A stretch of DNA of 64,000 nucleotides from Streptomyces eurythermus (GTDB taxonomy: Bacteria; Actinomycetota; Actinomycetes; Streptomycetales; Streptomycetaceae), in assembly GCF_014649115.1 (NCBI RefSeq), contig NZ_BMSK01000025.1, forward strand, positions 1 to 64,000, read 5' to 3'. Made by a program: the position numbers and the translations under genes. The notes under the pieces are model-generated. The model saw nothing but the letters and a program-made list of their open reading frames with translations, did not search any database and had not been told where the DNA came from. Below, piece after piece: positions 51,185 to 60,702 of this stretch. Position 1 is the first letter of the stretch; the number at the start of each line of letters is the position of its first letter.

Positions 51185-51213
51185 TGGGGCGGCCCCCTCC
51201 CGGGGCCGCCCCA
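51185..51213 (-). terminator. Strong hairpin after the M4 metalloprotease gene
   Basis: A 12-base-pair stem (TGGGGCGGCCCC and its complement) with a 5-base loop starts 8 bases past the protease stop. It has no T-run. It separates the M4 gene from the truncated S8 gene. Confidence 0.65.
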
Positions 51214-51220
51214 GGGGTGC

Positions 51221-52711
51221 TCAGCAGGTGTCCTCCTTTGGCTGGACCGGGACGGAGACCGCGTCCCATGCGGCCTTGGTCGCGCGGCACAGGTTCCCCG
51301 TCGGGTCGAGGGCCTTGGCCGACTTGACGGTTCCGGCGCGGTAGGTCATGTAGTTGGACTTCCAGGCGTTCGACAGCATCGCCCCGTAGATGATCTTGAG
51401 GGCGTTCTTGATGCCGATCCCCGAGGTGGTGGTGGTGCCGTTGCAGGTCGGGCTGACCGGGCCGCCGTTGCTCGGGTTGGATCCCTCGGACAGCAGGTAC
51501 AACCAGTGGTTGCCGACACCTGCGGCGTAGTGCTCCTCGTAGTACCCGCCGTCGTAACACTTCAGTGGCGGGTCGTACATGCTGCGGATGGGAGCGCCGT
51601 CGCCTTTGAGGTTGACTTTGTCGCCGACGAGCCAATCCGTCTTGCCCCGCAGGTACGTCTCGGTGGCAGCGCCGAACGCGTCGCCGATGAACTCCGCGGT
51701 TCCCCAGGCGGACAGGCCGCCTCCGGTCTTGTAGTCGACCCCGTGGCCGAGCTCGTGGGCGACGACGTCGATGTCACCGATCCACTGGCCGTTCAGTTTG
51801 TTGTGCCCGATCTGGACCTGTTTCCCGTCCTCGTAGAAGGCGTTGACCATGTTGAGGCCGACGCGGATCGGTACGGCGCCGCCGCTGCCGTCGATGCCGT
51901 CGCGACCGAGCCACTCCTTCAACATCCGCATTTCGCCCTGGGCTCCGTACAGCGCGTCCACGCACCCGGTTTCCAGGTCGGCGGGGTCACCATTGCCGAA
52001 CACGTCGTCGGGGCCCGACCACGTGGTGTCGGCGTACGACTGCTGGCAGGGCATGTTCTTGGTGTTCGGCGAGTCCATGCTGTAGACGCCGCCCGACAGC
52101 TTCGTGTCGAGGGAGACCTTGCCGTTCCAGCCGGAGTTGCCGGTGCCGAAGTGGATGTGCTCCTGCTTGTCGAGGACCGCGCCGGTCAGGGCGTCGACCT
52201 GGACGGTGAGGCTGCTGGGGCCTTTGGTGCCGGTCCCGGTGACCGTGGTCTCCCACACGAGCCGGGCCTTGTCACCGAGAGCGCTGACGGCCAGCTTCGT
52301 GTCCTCGACCTTGCTCACCGAGGTCAGCTGACGTTTGGCGGCCTTTTCGGCGTCCGCCGCGCGGAGTTTCGGCGTGACCGGGAGTTCGCCGATGCTCCTG
52401 GTCTGCGCGACCGATTCGTCGATCACCTTGCTGTCGCGGTCGGTGACGAGCACGAACTGGCCGCCGACGACCGGCAGGCCCTTGTAGGTCCGGTCGTAGA
52501 CCGTGTATGTCCTGCCTTCGAAGTCGGTTGCCGAGCGCTGCCTGAAGCGGTCGTACGCGCTCGCGTGCAGGAAAGCCGGTTTGTCGGCGAGGACAGCCGC
52601 CGGCGTGTTCGGCGGGGCGGGCTTCGCCGCGACCGGAACGGTGAGGGTCATGGCGAAACCGCAGGCGACGAATAACGCGCCGACGGTTTTCGCTCCTATG
52701 CCCAATCTCAT
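51221..52711 (-). CDS. Secreted M4-family (thermolysin-like) metalloprotease
   Basis: This 496-residue preproprotein starts at ATG 52711 behind AAGGAGAGG. It has a Sec signal peptide (about 1-29, hydrophobic ALFVACGFAMTLTVPVAA), then an FTP/PepSY propeptide (YDRFRQRSATDFEGRTYTVY to LVWETTVTG). The mature domain has the zinc site VVAHELGHGVDY, the third ligand Glu in TAEFIGDAFGAATE, and the downstream catalytic His in AGVGNHWLYLLSEG. It digests extracellular proteins, probably for nutrient supply. It is divergent from the S8 protease gene, so a shared promoter region may co-control two exoenzymes. Confidence 0.93.
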   Translation of the reverse strand: MRLGIGAKTVGALFVACGFAMTLTVPVAAKPAPPNTPAAVLADKPAFLHASAYDRFRQRSATDFEGRTYTVYDRTYKGLPVVGGQFVLVTDRDSKVIDESVAQTRSIGELPVTPKLRAADAEKAAKRQLTSVSKVEDTKLAVSALGDKARLVWETTVTGTGTKGPSSLTVQVDALTGAVLDKQEHIHFGTGNSGWNGKVSLDTKLSGGVYSMDSPNTKNMPCQQSYADTTWSGPDDVFGNGDPADLETGCVDALYGAQGEMRMLKEWLGRDGIDGSGGAVPIRVGLNMVNAFYEDGKQVQIGHNKLNGQWIGDIDVVAHELGHGVDYKTGGGLSAWGTAEFIGDAFGAATETYLRGKTDWLVGDKVNLKGDGAPIRSMYDPPLKCYDGGYYEEHYAAGVGNHWLYLLSEGSNPSNGGPVSPTCNGTTTTSGIGIKNALKIIYGAMLSNAWKSNYMTYRAGTVKSAKALDPTGNLCRATKAAWDAVSVPVQPKEDTC

Positions 52712-53056
52712 TGTCGTCCTCTCCTTCGTGGCCTCACGGCGCCCACACGGCTGAGGTTTTGCCGCCGTGACGTCGCCAGCGATCGCACGGGTGATCGATT
52801 GGCGGAGAGGCTATCGATCCCCCGAGCCCATGTGGACCGTTCTCGATGGCGCGCCGTATTCAGCCGTATTCACCCTGCTGAGCTGCGGGAGGGTTCACGC
52901 GGAGGGCCGGGGAGCGGGATCGGGGCCCTTGACCTCGCGCATGGTCGGTCCGACTCTTCGTGGACCCGACCACATCCGCCGGAATATCCGGCCGCCGCCA
53001 CACCGCAACGCACGCGTCGGACCACTGCGGTGTGGCACGCACACTCGAGGAGTGAC
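52712..53056. promoter_or_regulatory. Divergent promoter region of two secreted proteases
   Basis: These 345 bases lie between the M4 and S8 protease starts. I see no RNA structure, small gene or clear palindrome. A frame that continues the S8 protein upstream lacks a signal peptide and was not used. Confidence 0.5.
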
Positions 53057-54964
53057 ATGGCACCCAAGCGCTTACTACCCAGGTTGGCGGTCACCGCGGT
53101 CACCGCGTTCACCGCCGTGCTTGCTTCCGTGACCACGTTCGGCCAGGCCGCCGAGGCCGTGCAGGCCGAGCCGAGCGGCCGGATCCAGCATGCCGGTGAC
53201 GCGACCGCGATTGCCGGTTCGTACATCGTGGTCCTCAAGGACACGGTCGGCGTGAATGCCGTCGCCTCGACGGCCAGAGGCCTCGCCACCCGGTACGGCG
53301 GGAGTGTCAAACGGACCTATGACAGCGCGTTGCACGGCTTCTCCGCCGGCATGTCGGAGAACGCCGCCCAACGGCTCGCGGCGGATCCGGCCGTGGCCTA
53401 TGTGGAACAGGACCGGACGATATCGATCGAGGGAACGCAGTCGCCGACCCCGTCGTGGGGTCTGGACCGGATCGACCAGCGGGCCCTGCCGCTGGACAAC
53501 TCCTACACGTACGGGAACAACGGCGCGGGCGTGAAGGCGTACATCGTCGACACCGGCATCAACTTCACCCACCAGGACTTCGGCGGGCGTGCGATCTCGG
53601 GAATCAACATCCTGGCCCAGGGCAGCCCCGCCACCGACTGCCACGGGCACGGCACCCACGTCGCGGGGACCGTGGGCGGTTCCTCCTACGGGGTGGCCAA
53701 AGACGTCACCCTCGTAGGCGTTCGCGTCACGAATTGCATGGGAGCGGGCGCGTACGGGGACGTCATCGCCGGCGTCGACTGGGTCACCGCCGACCATGCC
53801 GCCGGCGCGCCGGCCGTCGCGAACGTGAGCCTCGGCGGCCCGTTCTCCCAGGCACTGAACGACGCGATCACCGGCGCGATCGACGACGGCGTGGTCTTCG
53901 CCGTCGCGGCTACCAACAACCAAGGCAACGCCTGCGAGTTCTCCCCCGCCAGCACGCCCGCCGCGATCACCGTGGGTGCGACCACGAACACCGACGCGCG
54001 CGCCTCGTACTCCAGCTACGGCCCCTGCGTGGACGTCTTCGCGCCCGGGAGCGACATCACGTCGGCGTGGATCGGTTCGAACAGCGCCACCAGCACCATC
54101 AGCGGCACATCGATGGCCACACCGCACGTGACGGGAGCCGCCGCCCTTGCCCTGGTCGCCAATCCCGGCTTCACCCCTCAGCAGGTGCGCGACAAACTCG
54201 CCGTCAACACCGCGACCTACAACAAGATCACCGACCCCGGCCCCGGCTCCCCGAACAGTCTGCTCAACGTCAGCAACGTTCAGCGGCCTTCGCAAGACTT
54301 CGCCATGAAGGTGACGCCGGGATCCGGCACGGTCGGCATCGGCGGCACGCTGTCGACGACCGTGAGCACCACCACGACCGCCGGCGCCGCCGAGCCCGTC
54401 GCACTGTCGGTCGCCGGTCTTCCGACCGGCGCGACAGCGAGCTTCAGCCCGCCCACGGTCACCTCCGGGGCGAACTCCACGCTGACCATCGCGACCACGT
54501 CGGCGACGGCACCGGGCACGTACAAGGTCACCGTCATCGGCATCGGCACCCCCCACGCCCAGAACGCCACGTTCACCTTCACCGTCACCCCCCGTCCGGG
54601 TTGCTCGGCGACGAACGGAACCGATGTACCGATCGCCGAAGGAAGCAGCCAGCCGGCCGTGCAGAGCCCGGTGGCCGTCTCCGGCTGCACGGGAACACTC
54701 GGGGCGAGCACGGTCGACGTGCACATCAAGCACGGGGAGATCAGCGACCTGGTCATCACCCTGGTCTCACCCAAGGGAACGGTGTACACGCTGCACAACC
54801 GTGGGGGCCTCAACGTCGTCGACATCGACCGGGTCTACACGCTCAACCTGTCGGGTGAGACGGTGAACGGCACTTGGAAGCTGATCGCGCGTGACATGGT
54901 CAAACAGGGTATGGCCGGGTTCATCGACTCGTGGACGCTCAACCTGGGCACCAGCGGCGCCTGA
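53057..54964 (+). CDS. Secreted subtilisin-like serine protease with P-domain
   Basis: This 635-residue preproprotein starts at ATG 53057 with GAGGAG upstream. It has a signal peptide (PRLAVTAVTAFTAVLASVT, about 8-35), an I9 propeptide (SYIVVLKDTVGVNAVAS to AYVEQDRTIS), and an S8 domain of the proteinase-K type with Asp in YIVDTGINFTH, His in CHGHGTHVAGTVGG, oxyanion Asn in VAATNNQGN and Ser in ISGTSMATPHVTGAA. After about residue 425 there is a Ser/Thr-rich Ig-like segment, then a P/Homo-B domain (GASTVDVHIKHGEISDLVIT to MAGFIDSWTLNLG). It degrades extracellular proteins; the C-terminal domains may aid stability or binding. A truncated paralogue lies 2 kb to the left. Confidence 0.95.
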   Translation: MAPKRLLPRLAVTAVTAFTAVLASVTTFGQAAEAVQAEPSGRIQHAGDATAIAGSYIVVLKDTVGVNAVASTARGLATRYGGSVKRTYDSALHGFSAGMSENAAQRLAADPAVAYVEQDRTISIEGTQSPTPSWGLDRIDQRALPLDNSYTYGNNGAGVKAYIVDTGINFTHQDFGGRAISGINILAQGSPATDCHGHGTHVAGTVGGSSYGVAKDVTLVGVRVTNCMGAGAYGDVIAGVDWVTADHAAGAPAVANVSLGGPFSQALNDAITGAIDDGVVFAVAATNNQGNACEFSPASTPAAITVGATTNTDARASYSSYGPCVDVFAPGSDITSAWIGSNSATSTISGTSMATPHVTGAAALALVANPGFTPQQVRDKLAVNTATYNKITDPGPGSPNSLLNVSNVQRPSQDFAMKVTPGSGTVGIGGTLSTTVSTTTTAGAAEPVALSVAGLPTGATASFSPPTVTSGANSTLTIATTSATAPGTYKVTVIGIGTPHAQNATFTFTVTPRPGCSATNGTDVPIAEGSSQPAVQSPVAVSGCTGTLGASTVDVHIKHGEISDLVITLVSPKGTVYTLHNRGGLNVVDIDRVYTLNLSGETVNGTWKLIARDMVKQGMAGFIDSWTLNLGTSGA

Positions 54965-55486
54965 CGGTCATCCCTCGATCAGCAACTGACGTCGGGCGTG
55001 GGCTGCCGTCACCGCCCACGCCCAACGCACAACGGTGCCAAGACCCGCGCCCTCCTCTCAGAAAGGCACTCACACGACGGACGGGCGTCACCTTCTCAAC
55101 GGTCCTCTCCGTCAGCGCGGCCACCATATCGGCACGTACGGCAGCGAGCTCACCACCGCCGGCTCCGCCCGGTTCCGGATTGGCGCAGTACGTCTTCGAG
55201 GGCCACGCGTCGCGACCGGCAATGTCCTCGCGGCCGAAGCCGGGCAACGCGCAGGACAGCACCGACTACGTCGTCGTGGGGTCGGCTCCCTGGCGGGCCG
55301 CTCCGCGCCTGCCTCACCCGCACCCGCCAAGGAGGAGTGAGTCCCTGAAGGCGATCAACATCGCGGGGCGCGCTGGAAGACGGATCACGCGCACGGTCGG
55401 CGTCGGCCTCTCGCGGTAGCCGGTCGGCAACCGCTCATGCTGCCAGTGCGAGTCGGCCTGCCCGCCGCGTGCGAGGTCCTCTGTGG
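54965..55486. other. Gene-poor stretch after the subtilisin gene
   Basis: Short open frames occur on both strands but none has a ribosome site, family match or codon pattern I trust. No strong hairpin, repeat or tRNA was seen. Confidence 0.45.
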
Positions 55487-56689
55487 TCACTTGGCAGTCA
55501 ACAGGCCACGCAGGGCGCGGACGGCGGCCAGCTTGCGGCCCTGGGGAGGGACGGCAGCGAGCACTGCGCGGGCGGACGCGTCGACACTCTCGAACCGCAC
55601 GGTGGCATCCAGGTTGTCGAGCACGTCGGTGGCGTAGGTGGCGCCGCCGGTGATGTCGCCGTCGACGATCAGGCAACGGGCACGGTGCAGCAACATCTTG
55701 ACCCGATCACGGGACAGATCGGTGCCGTAGAGTTCCAGGGCGCGGTCCTGAGCGGCATAGGCGGCGGCGGTGTCGCGACGGGCGGTGTGTACGTAGGACT
55801 CGGTATACCGAAGCCGCACCTCCGGCCAGCCGAACAACGACCCGCGATCGGCCGCAACCTCACCGGGAACTCGCTCGGTCAGCTCCGCCAGTCGCCGCAA
55901 GGTCGTCACGGCCGCCGGGTCGCCGAGGTCGGCCTGGGTCTGAGCGAGCCCGCCCAACAACGCGCACGACCCGCTGTCCGGCGCAAGCCGCTCGCCAAGC
56001 CGCTCCTGAGCCAAGGCGAGGATCTCGGAGGAACGGCGGCCGATGCTCGGCCCGTTCATCACCGCCCACGCACGCACCCACACCTGCACTGCCGGGTCCT
56101 CGGACTGGTCTGCGGCATCAATCGCGGTCTGCCACCAGCGCCGGGCCAGCTGGCGCTCGCCCAGATTCGACCAGGTCAACGCGGTGACCCCGGCCAGATG
56201 TCCCGCGGAAAGCAACAGGCCCCGCCGATCGGCAGCAGGAATCTCGGCAAGGTGCTTTTCGAGCAGGGCAGCGTCGGTGAGCAGATCACGCAACACCTCG
56301 GTGGGCGGCGTCAGATAGTGGCTGGCTCCATAGTCGGCTATCGCCTGCCGCCACCACTCGGCGCGGGAGCGACCGCTGACCGCATTGTGCAGACCGACAC
56401 GGACCGCCTCGACGGCCGTCAGCGCGGGAACCGCACCCAGCAGACCGGCCCCGCGCAGCAGTTCCGACACCGCGCAGCGTTGCACGCCCTCGCATCCGGT
56501 ATCCACGACCTGGCCCTTGTCCGCCAGTGCCCGCCGGTACGCTTCCACCACCGCCGGAGTGACCGCGCGATCACCACGCTCCACATTGGACAGATGGCTG
56601 TAGGAAATTCCAATACGCCGGGCCATTCCCCGCATCGAAATCCCTGCCTCCACCCGCGCGGCGCGCAGGGTAGTCCCGCTGATCAGCAT
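55487..56689 (-). CDS. XRE-family regulator with TPR-like C-terminal domain
   Basis: This 400-residue protein starts at ATG 56689 with AGGTGAGG upstream. The N-terminal HTH_XRE covers residues 5-60 (LRAARVEAGISMRGMARRIGIS, YSHLSNVERGDRAV). The rest is alpha-helical with TPR-like repeats (LAGVTALTWSNLGERQLARR, EILALAQERLGERL, AAYAAQDRALELYG), a layout common among Streptomyces cytoplasmic regulators that sense peptides or partner proteins. There is no membrane segment. Neighbours give no target; the gene stands alone between gene-poor stretches. Confidence 0.88.
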   Translation of the reverse strand: MLISGTTLRAARVEAGISMRGMARRIGISYSHLSNVERGDRAVTPAVVEAYRRALADKGQVVDTGCEGVQRCAVSELLRGAGLLGAVPALTAVEAVRVGLHNAVSGRSRAEWWRQAIADYGASHYLTPPTEVLRDLLTDAALLEKHLAEIPAADRRGLLLSAGHLAGVTALTWSNLGERQLARRWWQTAIDAADQSEDPAVQVWVRAWAVMNGPSIGRRSSEILALAQERLGERLAPDSGSCALLGGLAQTQADLGDPAAVTTLRRLAELTERVPGEVAADRGSLFGWPEVRLRYTESYVHTARRDTAAAYAAQDRALELYGTDLSRDRVKMLLHRARCLIVDGDITGGATYATDVLDNLDATVRFESVDASARAVLAAVPPQGRKLAAVRALRGLLTAK

Positions 56690-57513
56690 GCCAGCCTCAC
56701 CTGCCTGAGCAACCGGGATCGACTACGGCTGAACATTACTTGTCATAGATGTTCCCGCAGTGGGCAAGCATCTTTCAAGAGTGCATCCTTCACTGAGCAC
56801 CCATTGTCGACGATCATTCAATTCCCGCCATTGGCGGATTCAGCACGACCCAATTCCCCACCCGCGTGTTCCCCACCCCCCACTGGGACGCCGATCGTGG
56901 CGCACGGTGTCAACTGGGCAGGTCAGCGCCCGGGGGTGCCTCTATGTCTTCCGTCTTCGGGTACCGGGACGGCGGCCGCCGCGGCCAGAAACCAGTCGGG
57001 CCCGTCGGCCTTCTCGGCGATCCAGGCCAGTTCGGCGGGGTCGCGCGGTGCCGCCGGTGCTGCTGTCCTGCCTGCTGCTGACGGGCTGCTCATCCAGTCC
57101 GCAACATGGGTGGGCTACTTCGGGGAAGGACGGTACGCCCGCGGCTGATCGCCCTGTGGGACGGGAAGCCGGCGCGGGGGTACGGAAGCACGGCGGACGT
57201 GGTGGCGTACGCCGAGCGGACCGGCGTCCCGGTGCGGGTGCTGTGGCCCGAGGGCGCCAACCGATGACGCCAGCGGCAAGCTGAGCCGCTGCTGATCGCG
57301 GCGTACTGGCAGGACTGCGCATCCTCGCAGCTTCCCGATCACAGCCAAGCCTGCGTATGCCGCGTTGGGCCTGTCAGCCCTGACAGGCCTTACCACCCCA
57401 TGCGGCGTTCGCCGCGCTACGGGCCTCGCGTCCCCAGGCCCGGTCATGTCGTAACAGGGTTCCCCTGGACGATGTTTGACGGGCTGACTCCAGCCGCGCT
57501 GCAGGCGTCATCG
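56690..57513. other. Gene-poor stretch with a decayed tail of a hypothetical protein
   Basis: Most of these 824 bases show no credible gene. The first 150 bases, upstream of the XRE gene, are relatively AT-rich and probably contain its promoter. A coding remnant is listed separately at 57130-57267. Confidence 0.45.
57130..57267 (+). pseudogene. C-terminal remnant of a conserved hypothetical protein
   Basis: One plus-strand frame reads RPRLIALWDGKPARGYGSTA followed by DVVAYAERTGVPVRVLWPEG and a stop. This resembles the nucleotide-binding-like tail (DGxPARGxGGTADVVAYA) of a common actinobacterial hypothetical family. No start or upstream portion is present in frame. Confidence 0.4.
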
Positions 57514-58725
57514 TCAGGTCGGCGTCCGGCCGTGAGGGCGCCATTCGACCAGGAGAATGGTGGCGTCGTCGTTCAGCTTGTTGGCGTGGTGGTCGAGGAT
57601 GTCGTGGATGAGCAGCCGGAGGATCTCGGCGGGCTGCTGTCCAGCCGCGGCGGAGCGGATGATGAAGTCTGTGAATCGGGCGAGGCCGAACTCGTCACCG
57701 CCCCGCCGGGCCTCCGTGACGCCGTCTGTGTAGAGCAGGACCCGGTCGCCGGGTTCCAGTGTCGTCTCGTGCACTTCGCGTTCGGTGCCTGGGCCGAGCA
57801 GGGACGGCAGCCCCATCGGCGGCTGCACGGGGCGTTCCAGTGCCTTGTCGAGAACGCGCTGGTTGCGGATCAGCAGGGGTGCCGGGTGCCCGCAGTTGCA
57901 CCAGCGGAGCACGCCCGTTTCGACGTTCAGCCGGCAGACCACACCGGTGCAGAACTGGTCGGGCAGCCACTGGGCGAGCTCCTGGTCAACGTCGTTGATC
58001 AAGTAGGGCAGGTCGGTGTTGGAACGACGGGCGTTGCGGCAGCAGGCCAGGGCCACCGCGGTGGTCAGCCCGGAAGCGAGGTTGTGGCCCATGGAGTCGA
58101 AGATGGCCGTGTGCAGGATGTTGCGGGTGAGTGAGTGGTCGAAGGCGTCACCCCCGAGTTCGTAGGCCGGTTCCAGCACCCCGGTCGAGATCACCGAAGT
58201 GGTGCCGACGCTGCGTGGTGGCAGGAAGGCCCGCAGCATCTCGGTGTGCGTGCGCATGGTCTGGGTGCGGGTACGGGCCACGAACCAGTCGCTGTAGGTG
58301 CGCTTGGAGGTGACCACCATCGCGAGTGTGTGAGCCAGCATCCGGCATCGGCGCAGCCGCACGGCGTCCATCGTGGCGGCTCGTACGCCCAGCACGCCCA
58401 GTCGTTCGGCGCTGTCGACCAGGGGGACCCACACCACCAGCTCGTCCTGGGCGTCCTCGATGCGCACCGACGTGGTGCGGTAGGCCCATCCGGCCATGCT
58501 GCCGTCCACCGGCAGCCGGGCGTCTTGGTCCTCAAGGGGGACCAGGACGCGTTGCTGCAGGTCGACCAGGTAGATGGCGGCGCCCCCCAGTCCCATCGCC
58601 CGGGCACAGCGGTCCAGCAGGCCGGGCAGCCGGTAGGGGATGATCGCGTGGACATCGGCGAGCAGTGCTTCCAGCAGTTGCTCGTTCAGCCCCAGGGCGG
58701 TCATAGGGCCGTCTGCGTCGGTCAT
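57514..58725 (-). CDS. GAF-SpoIIE (PP2C-type) serine phosphatase
   Basis: The protein is about 403 residues long; ATG 58725 is preferred (AGGTGAG close upstream) over ATG 58749. The N-terminal GAF-like sensor spans about 20-170 (IPYRLPGLLDRCARAMGLGG to LVVWVPLVDSAERLGVLGVR). The SpoIIE phosphatase domain spans about 185-395, with metal-site acids in LGGDAFDHSL, IFDSMGHNLASG, LLYTDGVTEAR and DDATILLVEW. Such proteins dephosphorylate anti-anti-sigma factors in partner-switching control of stress sigma factors. No sigma, anti-sigma or STAS gene is adjacent, so its partners are unknown. Confidence 0.92.
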   Translation of the reverse strand: MTDADGPMTALGLNEQLLEALLADVHAIIPYRLPGLLDRCARAMGLGGAAIYLVDLQQRVLVPLEDQDARLPVDGSMAGWAYRTTSVRIEDAQDELVVWVPLVDSAERLGVLGVRAATMDAVRLRRCRMLAHTLAMVVTSKRTYSDWFVARTRTQTMRTHTEMLRAFLPPRSVGTTSVISTGVLEPAYELGGDAFDHSLTRNILHTAIFDSMGHNLASGLTTAVALACCRNARRSNTDLPYLINDVDQELAQWLPDQFCTGVVCRLNVETGVLRWCNCGHPAPLLIRNQRVLDKALERPVQPPMGLPSLLGPGTEREVHETTLEPGDRVLLYTDGVTEARRGGDEFGLARFTDFIIRSAAAGQQPAEILRLLIHDILDHHANKLNDDATILLVEWRPHGRTPT

Positions 58726-58749
58726 GAGGCTCACCTGCACTCCCTTCAT

Positions 58750-59730
58750 TCATTCTGACACCGAACGGTCCCCACGCCAGGCGCCCCCGCCGCAGACGGA
58801 GTATCGATCCTCCGATGGGGCAGGGAGGTGTGGTGGCCTCAAGGCGCTGCCTGGCAGGACGGACGCGCTGGCAGCCCTGGCCTTTGCTCGGTACTCGGGG
58901 TTCCCGCGGCGGGCTGACTCGCGTCCTGGCCCGCTGAGTGCGGGATGCTGCCGCTCGTGTGCGACGGGTCGCCCCGGCGAGGCCCAGTTGCGTGCCGCCC
59001 TGACCGCGCACGGCCTGCCGGTCCCCTAGGAGGTCGAGGCTTGGACGAGGGGGAACGGCGTCCCCGCCACCCGGGGCCAACATGATCACCGTGCGAGGCC
59101 CCGGTGACGGGATCGAGGGGTACTGGCAGGCGCGGAACGCCCTCGAACCGTCGCGCCGTCGGGTGCACGTCGAGATCACCCAGGGCACCCGACCCTCAGC
59201 TCACCGTGTCCATCGACTTCAACGACGGACGCGGTTCCCAGCAGGTACTGGCCACTCCCGCAGCTCGACCTCGTCAAGCAGGCCAGACGGCCCCTGCCAC
59301 GACAAATCCGAGGCGGCATGAAGGGCTGTCACCGCTGGTGACCGAAGTGGTGGCAGCCTGTGGCCCGGTTCGCTCGTGAGTGAGCCGGGTTCCGAGGGAG
59401 CCCGGCCGGGGCGGCGTCCTTGGCCGGGCTCCCGCCGTCTGACAGACGGCGCCGCCCTTGCTCGCCCTCAGCCGTTCCACCGACGACCAGGCGGCCACAG
59501 CAGTGCCGGCACAGGCCACCTGCCGGACCCGCAAGGCCCAGCGGCTACCGAAGCCGTCACGTCGAACCTGATGGGGAGCCGGTGAGAAGCCGCTCCACGG
59601 CCCTGACCAGAACGGGCCGCGGCTCGTGAGGGCGGCCGTCAAGGACCTCCGGAAGGGCTTCAGCTCGCCTCCGTCGGCGGGCAGCCCTGTCGCGTGAGGA
59701 GTCGTCCCATAGCTCCGGGACGGCCAGCCG
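58750..59730. other. Gene-poor stretch containing two adjacent strong hairpins
   Basis: No frame in these 981 bases has support beyond length. Two perfect hairpins at 59396-59451 are the only clear structure. Short open frames on both strands look like composition artefacts or remnants. Confidence 0.45.
59396..59451. other. Two contiguous perfect inverted repeats (structured element)
   Basis: The first stem is 12 bases (GGGAGCCCGGCC, 59396-59407, with 59422-59433, loop 14). The second is 8 bases (CGCCGTCT, 59433-59440, with AGACGGCG, 59444-59451, loop 3) and shares one base with the first. No gene ends next to them. It could be a double terminator for a lost gene, an RNA element, or a recombination/IS end. 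Confidence 0.4.
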
Positions 59731-60219
59731 TCACTCCTTCTTCGTCACCGCGGCGATCCGGTGGCCATATGCGCGGTACGCCTTACGTCCGGCCGGGGCA
59801 GAGACGGCGCCAACGAGGATGGCACACTGCTGCAGCACGGACTGGTGGAGCGCGAGCGGAGCGATGACGCGCACCGAGTACCCCTGTCCGCGGCGGATGG
59901 TCCTGCCGCCGCGCAGTGCGTCGCGGACCTCTGCGGGCGCGGTGACTGTGAGGCGCTCGGCGAGCAGGCCCGGGACGTCGATGGTGTGCGGCGGCTCGGG
60001 TTCGGGCGCCCGCTCCTGACTCTCAGCCAGGGTGGCCACCTCGTCGAGTTCGTCCGGGACGTCGCCGACATCGCGGGCGTGGGCGGCGCTGAGCACGCGG
60101 CGTAGGGCCGCGATCATCCGGCAATGCCGGCCTGCCCGAGCGATGAGTTCCCGGCGTGCGTCAGGTCTGGATGTGCTGAGTAGCCTTGGGACATGAACGG
60201 GAGTGGCATGAGCAGTCAT
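59731..60219 (-). CDS. Conserved hypothetical protein
   Basis: This protein of about 162 residues is read from ATG 60219; the frame is open further up but there overlaps the divergent gene deeply. Visible features are an N-terminal VHVPRLLSTSRPDARRELIA, a helix with RHCRMIAALRRVLSAA, an acidic middle (VPDELDEVATLAES), and a C-terminal half with VPGLLAERLTVTAP, RTIRRGQGYSVRVIAPLALH and a basic end. The codon pattern looks coding. I believe similar proteins occur in other Streptomyces, with no assigned function. No membrane segment or signal is seen. The start overlaps that of the divergent GyrI-like gene by up to 27 bases, so one of the two starts may be further in. Confidence 0.6.
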   Translation of the reverse strand: MTAHATPVHVPRLLSTSRPDARRELIARAGRHCRMIAALRRVLSAAHARDVGDVPDELDEVATLAESQERAPEPEPPHTIDVPGLLAERLTVTAPAEVRDALRGGRTIRRGQGYSVRVIAPLALHQSVLQQCAILVGAVSAPAGRKAYRAYGHRIAAVTKKE

Positions 60220-60702
60220 GGAACTGACAGTGGGGCCAGTTTCTTGGAGCCGCACTGTGTGAATGTGGACCCGGCGACGACAGCGGTTGTCCGTGGCGTC
60301 GTTCCGGTGGCCGAACTGAGGGACTTTTTCGATGCCTCCTTCGGTGCCCTGGCCCGGGTCATCGAGGCCCAGCGGATCACCACGCTGAGCCCTGCCTTCG
60401 GCCTTTACCACGGGCCGCCGGGACACACCCTGGACCTGGAGGTCGGGTTCGTCACGAGCCGGGCGGTGCGGCCGGAGGCCGGGGTCGTGGTCGGTTCACT
60501 TCCCGGGGGCCGGGTCGCGCGGCTGACGCACTACGGGTCCTTCGACCGTCTCGGGTCTTCCTGGGAACGGCTGCACTTCTGGATGCAGGCTCGGGGACTG
60601 CCCGGCGGAGAGGACAGATGGGAGACGTATATCACGCAGCCGTCCCCGGACATGGACCCGCGTGACCTACGTACTGAGCTCAACTGGCCACTGTCGGACT
60701 GA
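60193..60702 (+). CDS. GyrI-like/SOUL effector-binding-domain protein
   Basis: The protein has 169 residues from ATG 60193, or 164 from ATG 60208, which has GGGAG close by. The fold marks of GyrI-like small-molecule-binding domains are visible: VVRGVVPVAELRDFFDASFG, SPAFGLYHGPP, LDLEVGFVTSRAV, VVGSLPGGRVARLTHYGSFD, a helix LGSSWERLHFWMQARG, and the terminal WETYITQPSPDMDPRDLRTE. These domains bind small molecules, alone or fused to AraC/MerR regulators. Here it is stand-alone with no DNA-binding part. The divergent hypothetical gene shares its start region. Confidence 0.85.
   Translation: MNGSGMSSHGTDSGASFLEPHCVNVDPATTAVVRGVVPVAELRDFFDASFGALARVIEAQRITTLSPAFGLYHGPPGHTLDLEVGFVTSRAVRPEAGVVVGSLPGGRVARLTHYGSFDRLGSSWERLHFWMQARGLPGGEDRWETYITQPSPDMDPRDLRTELNWPLSD

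Noticed and set aside
58640..59029. Plus-strand open frame after the SpoIIE phosphatase
   Set aside because: It begins inside the antisense of the phosphatase, has no ribosome site and no coherent protein features.
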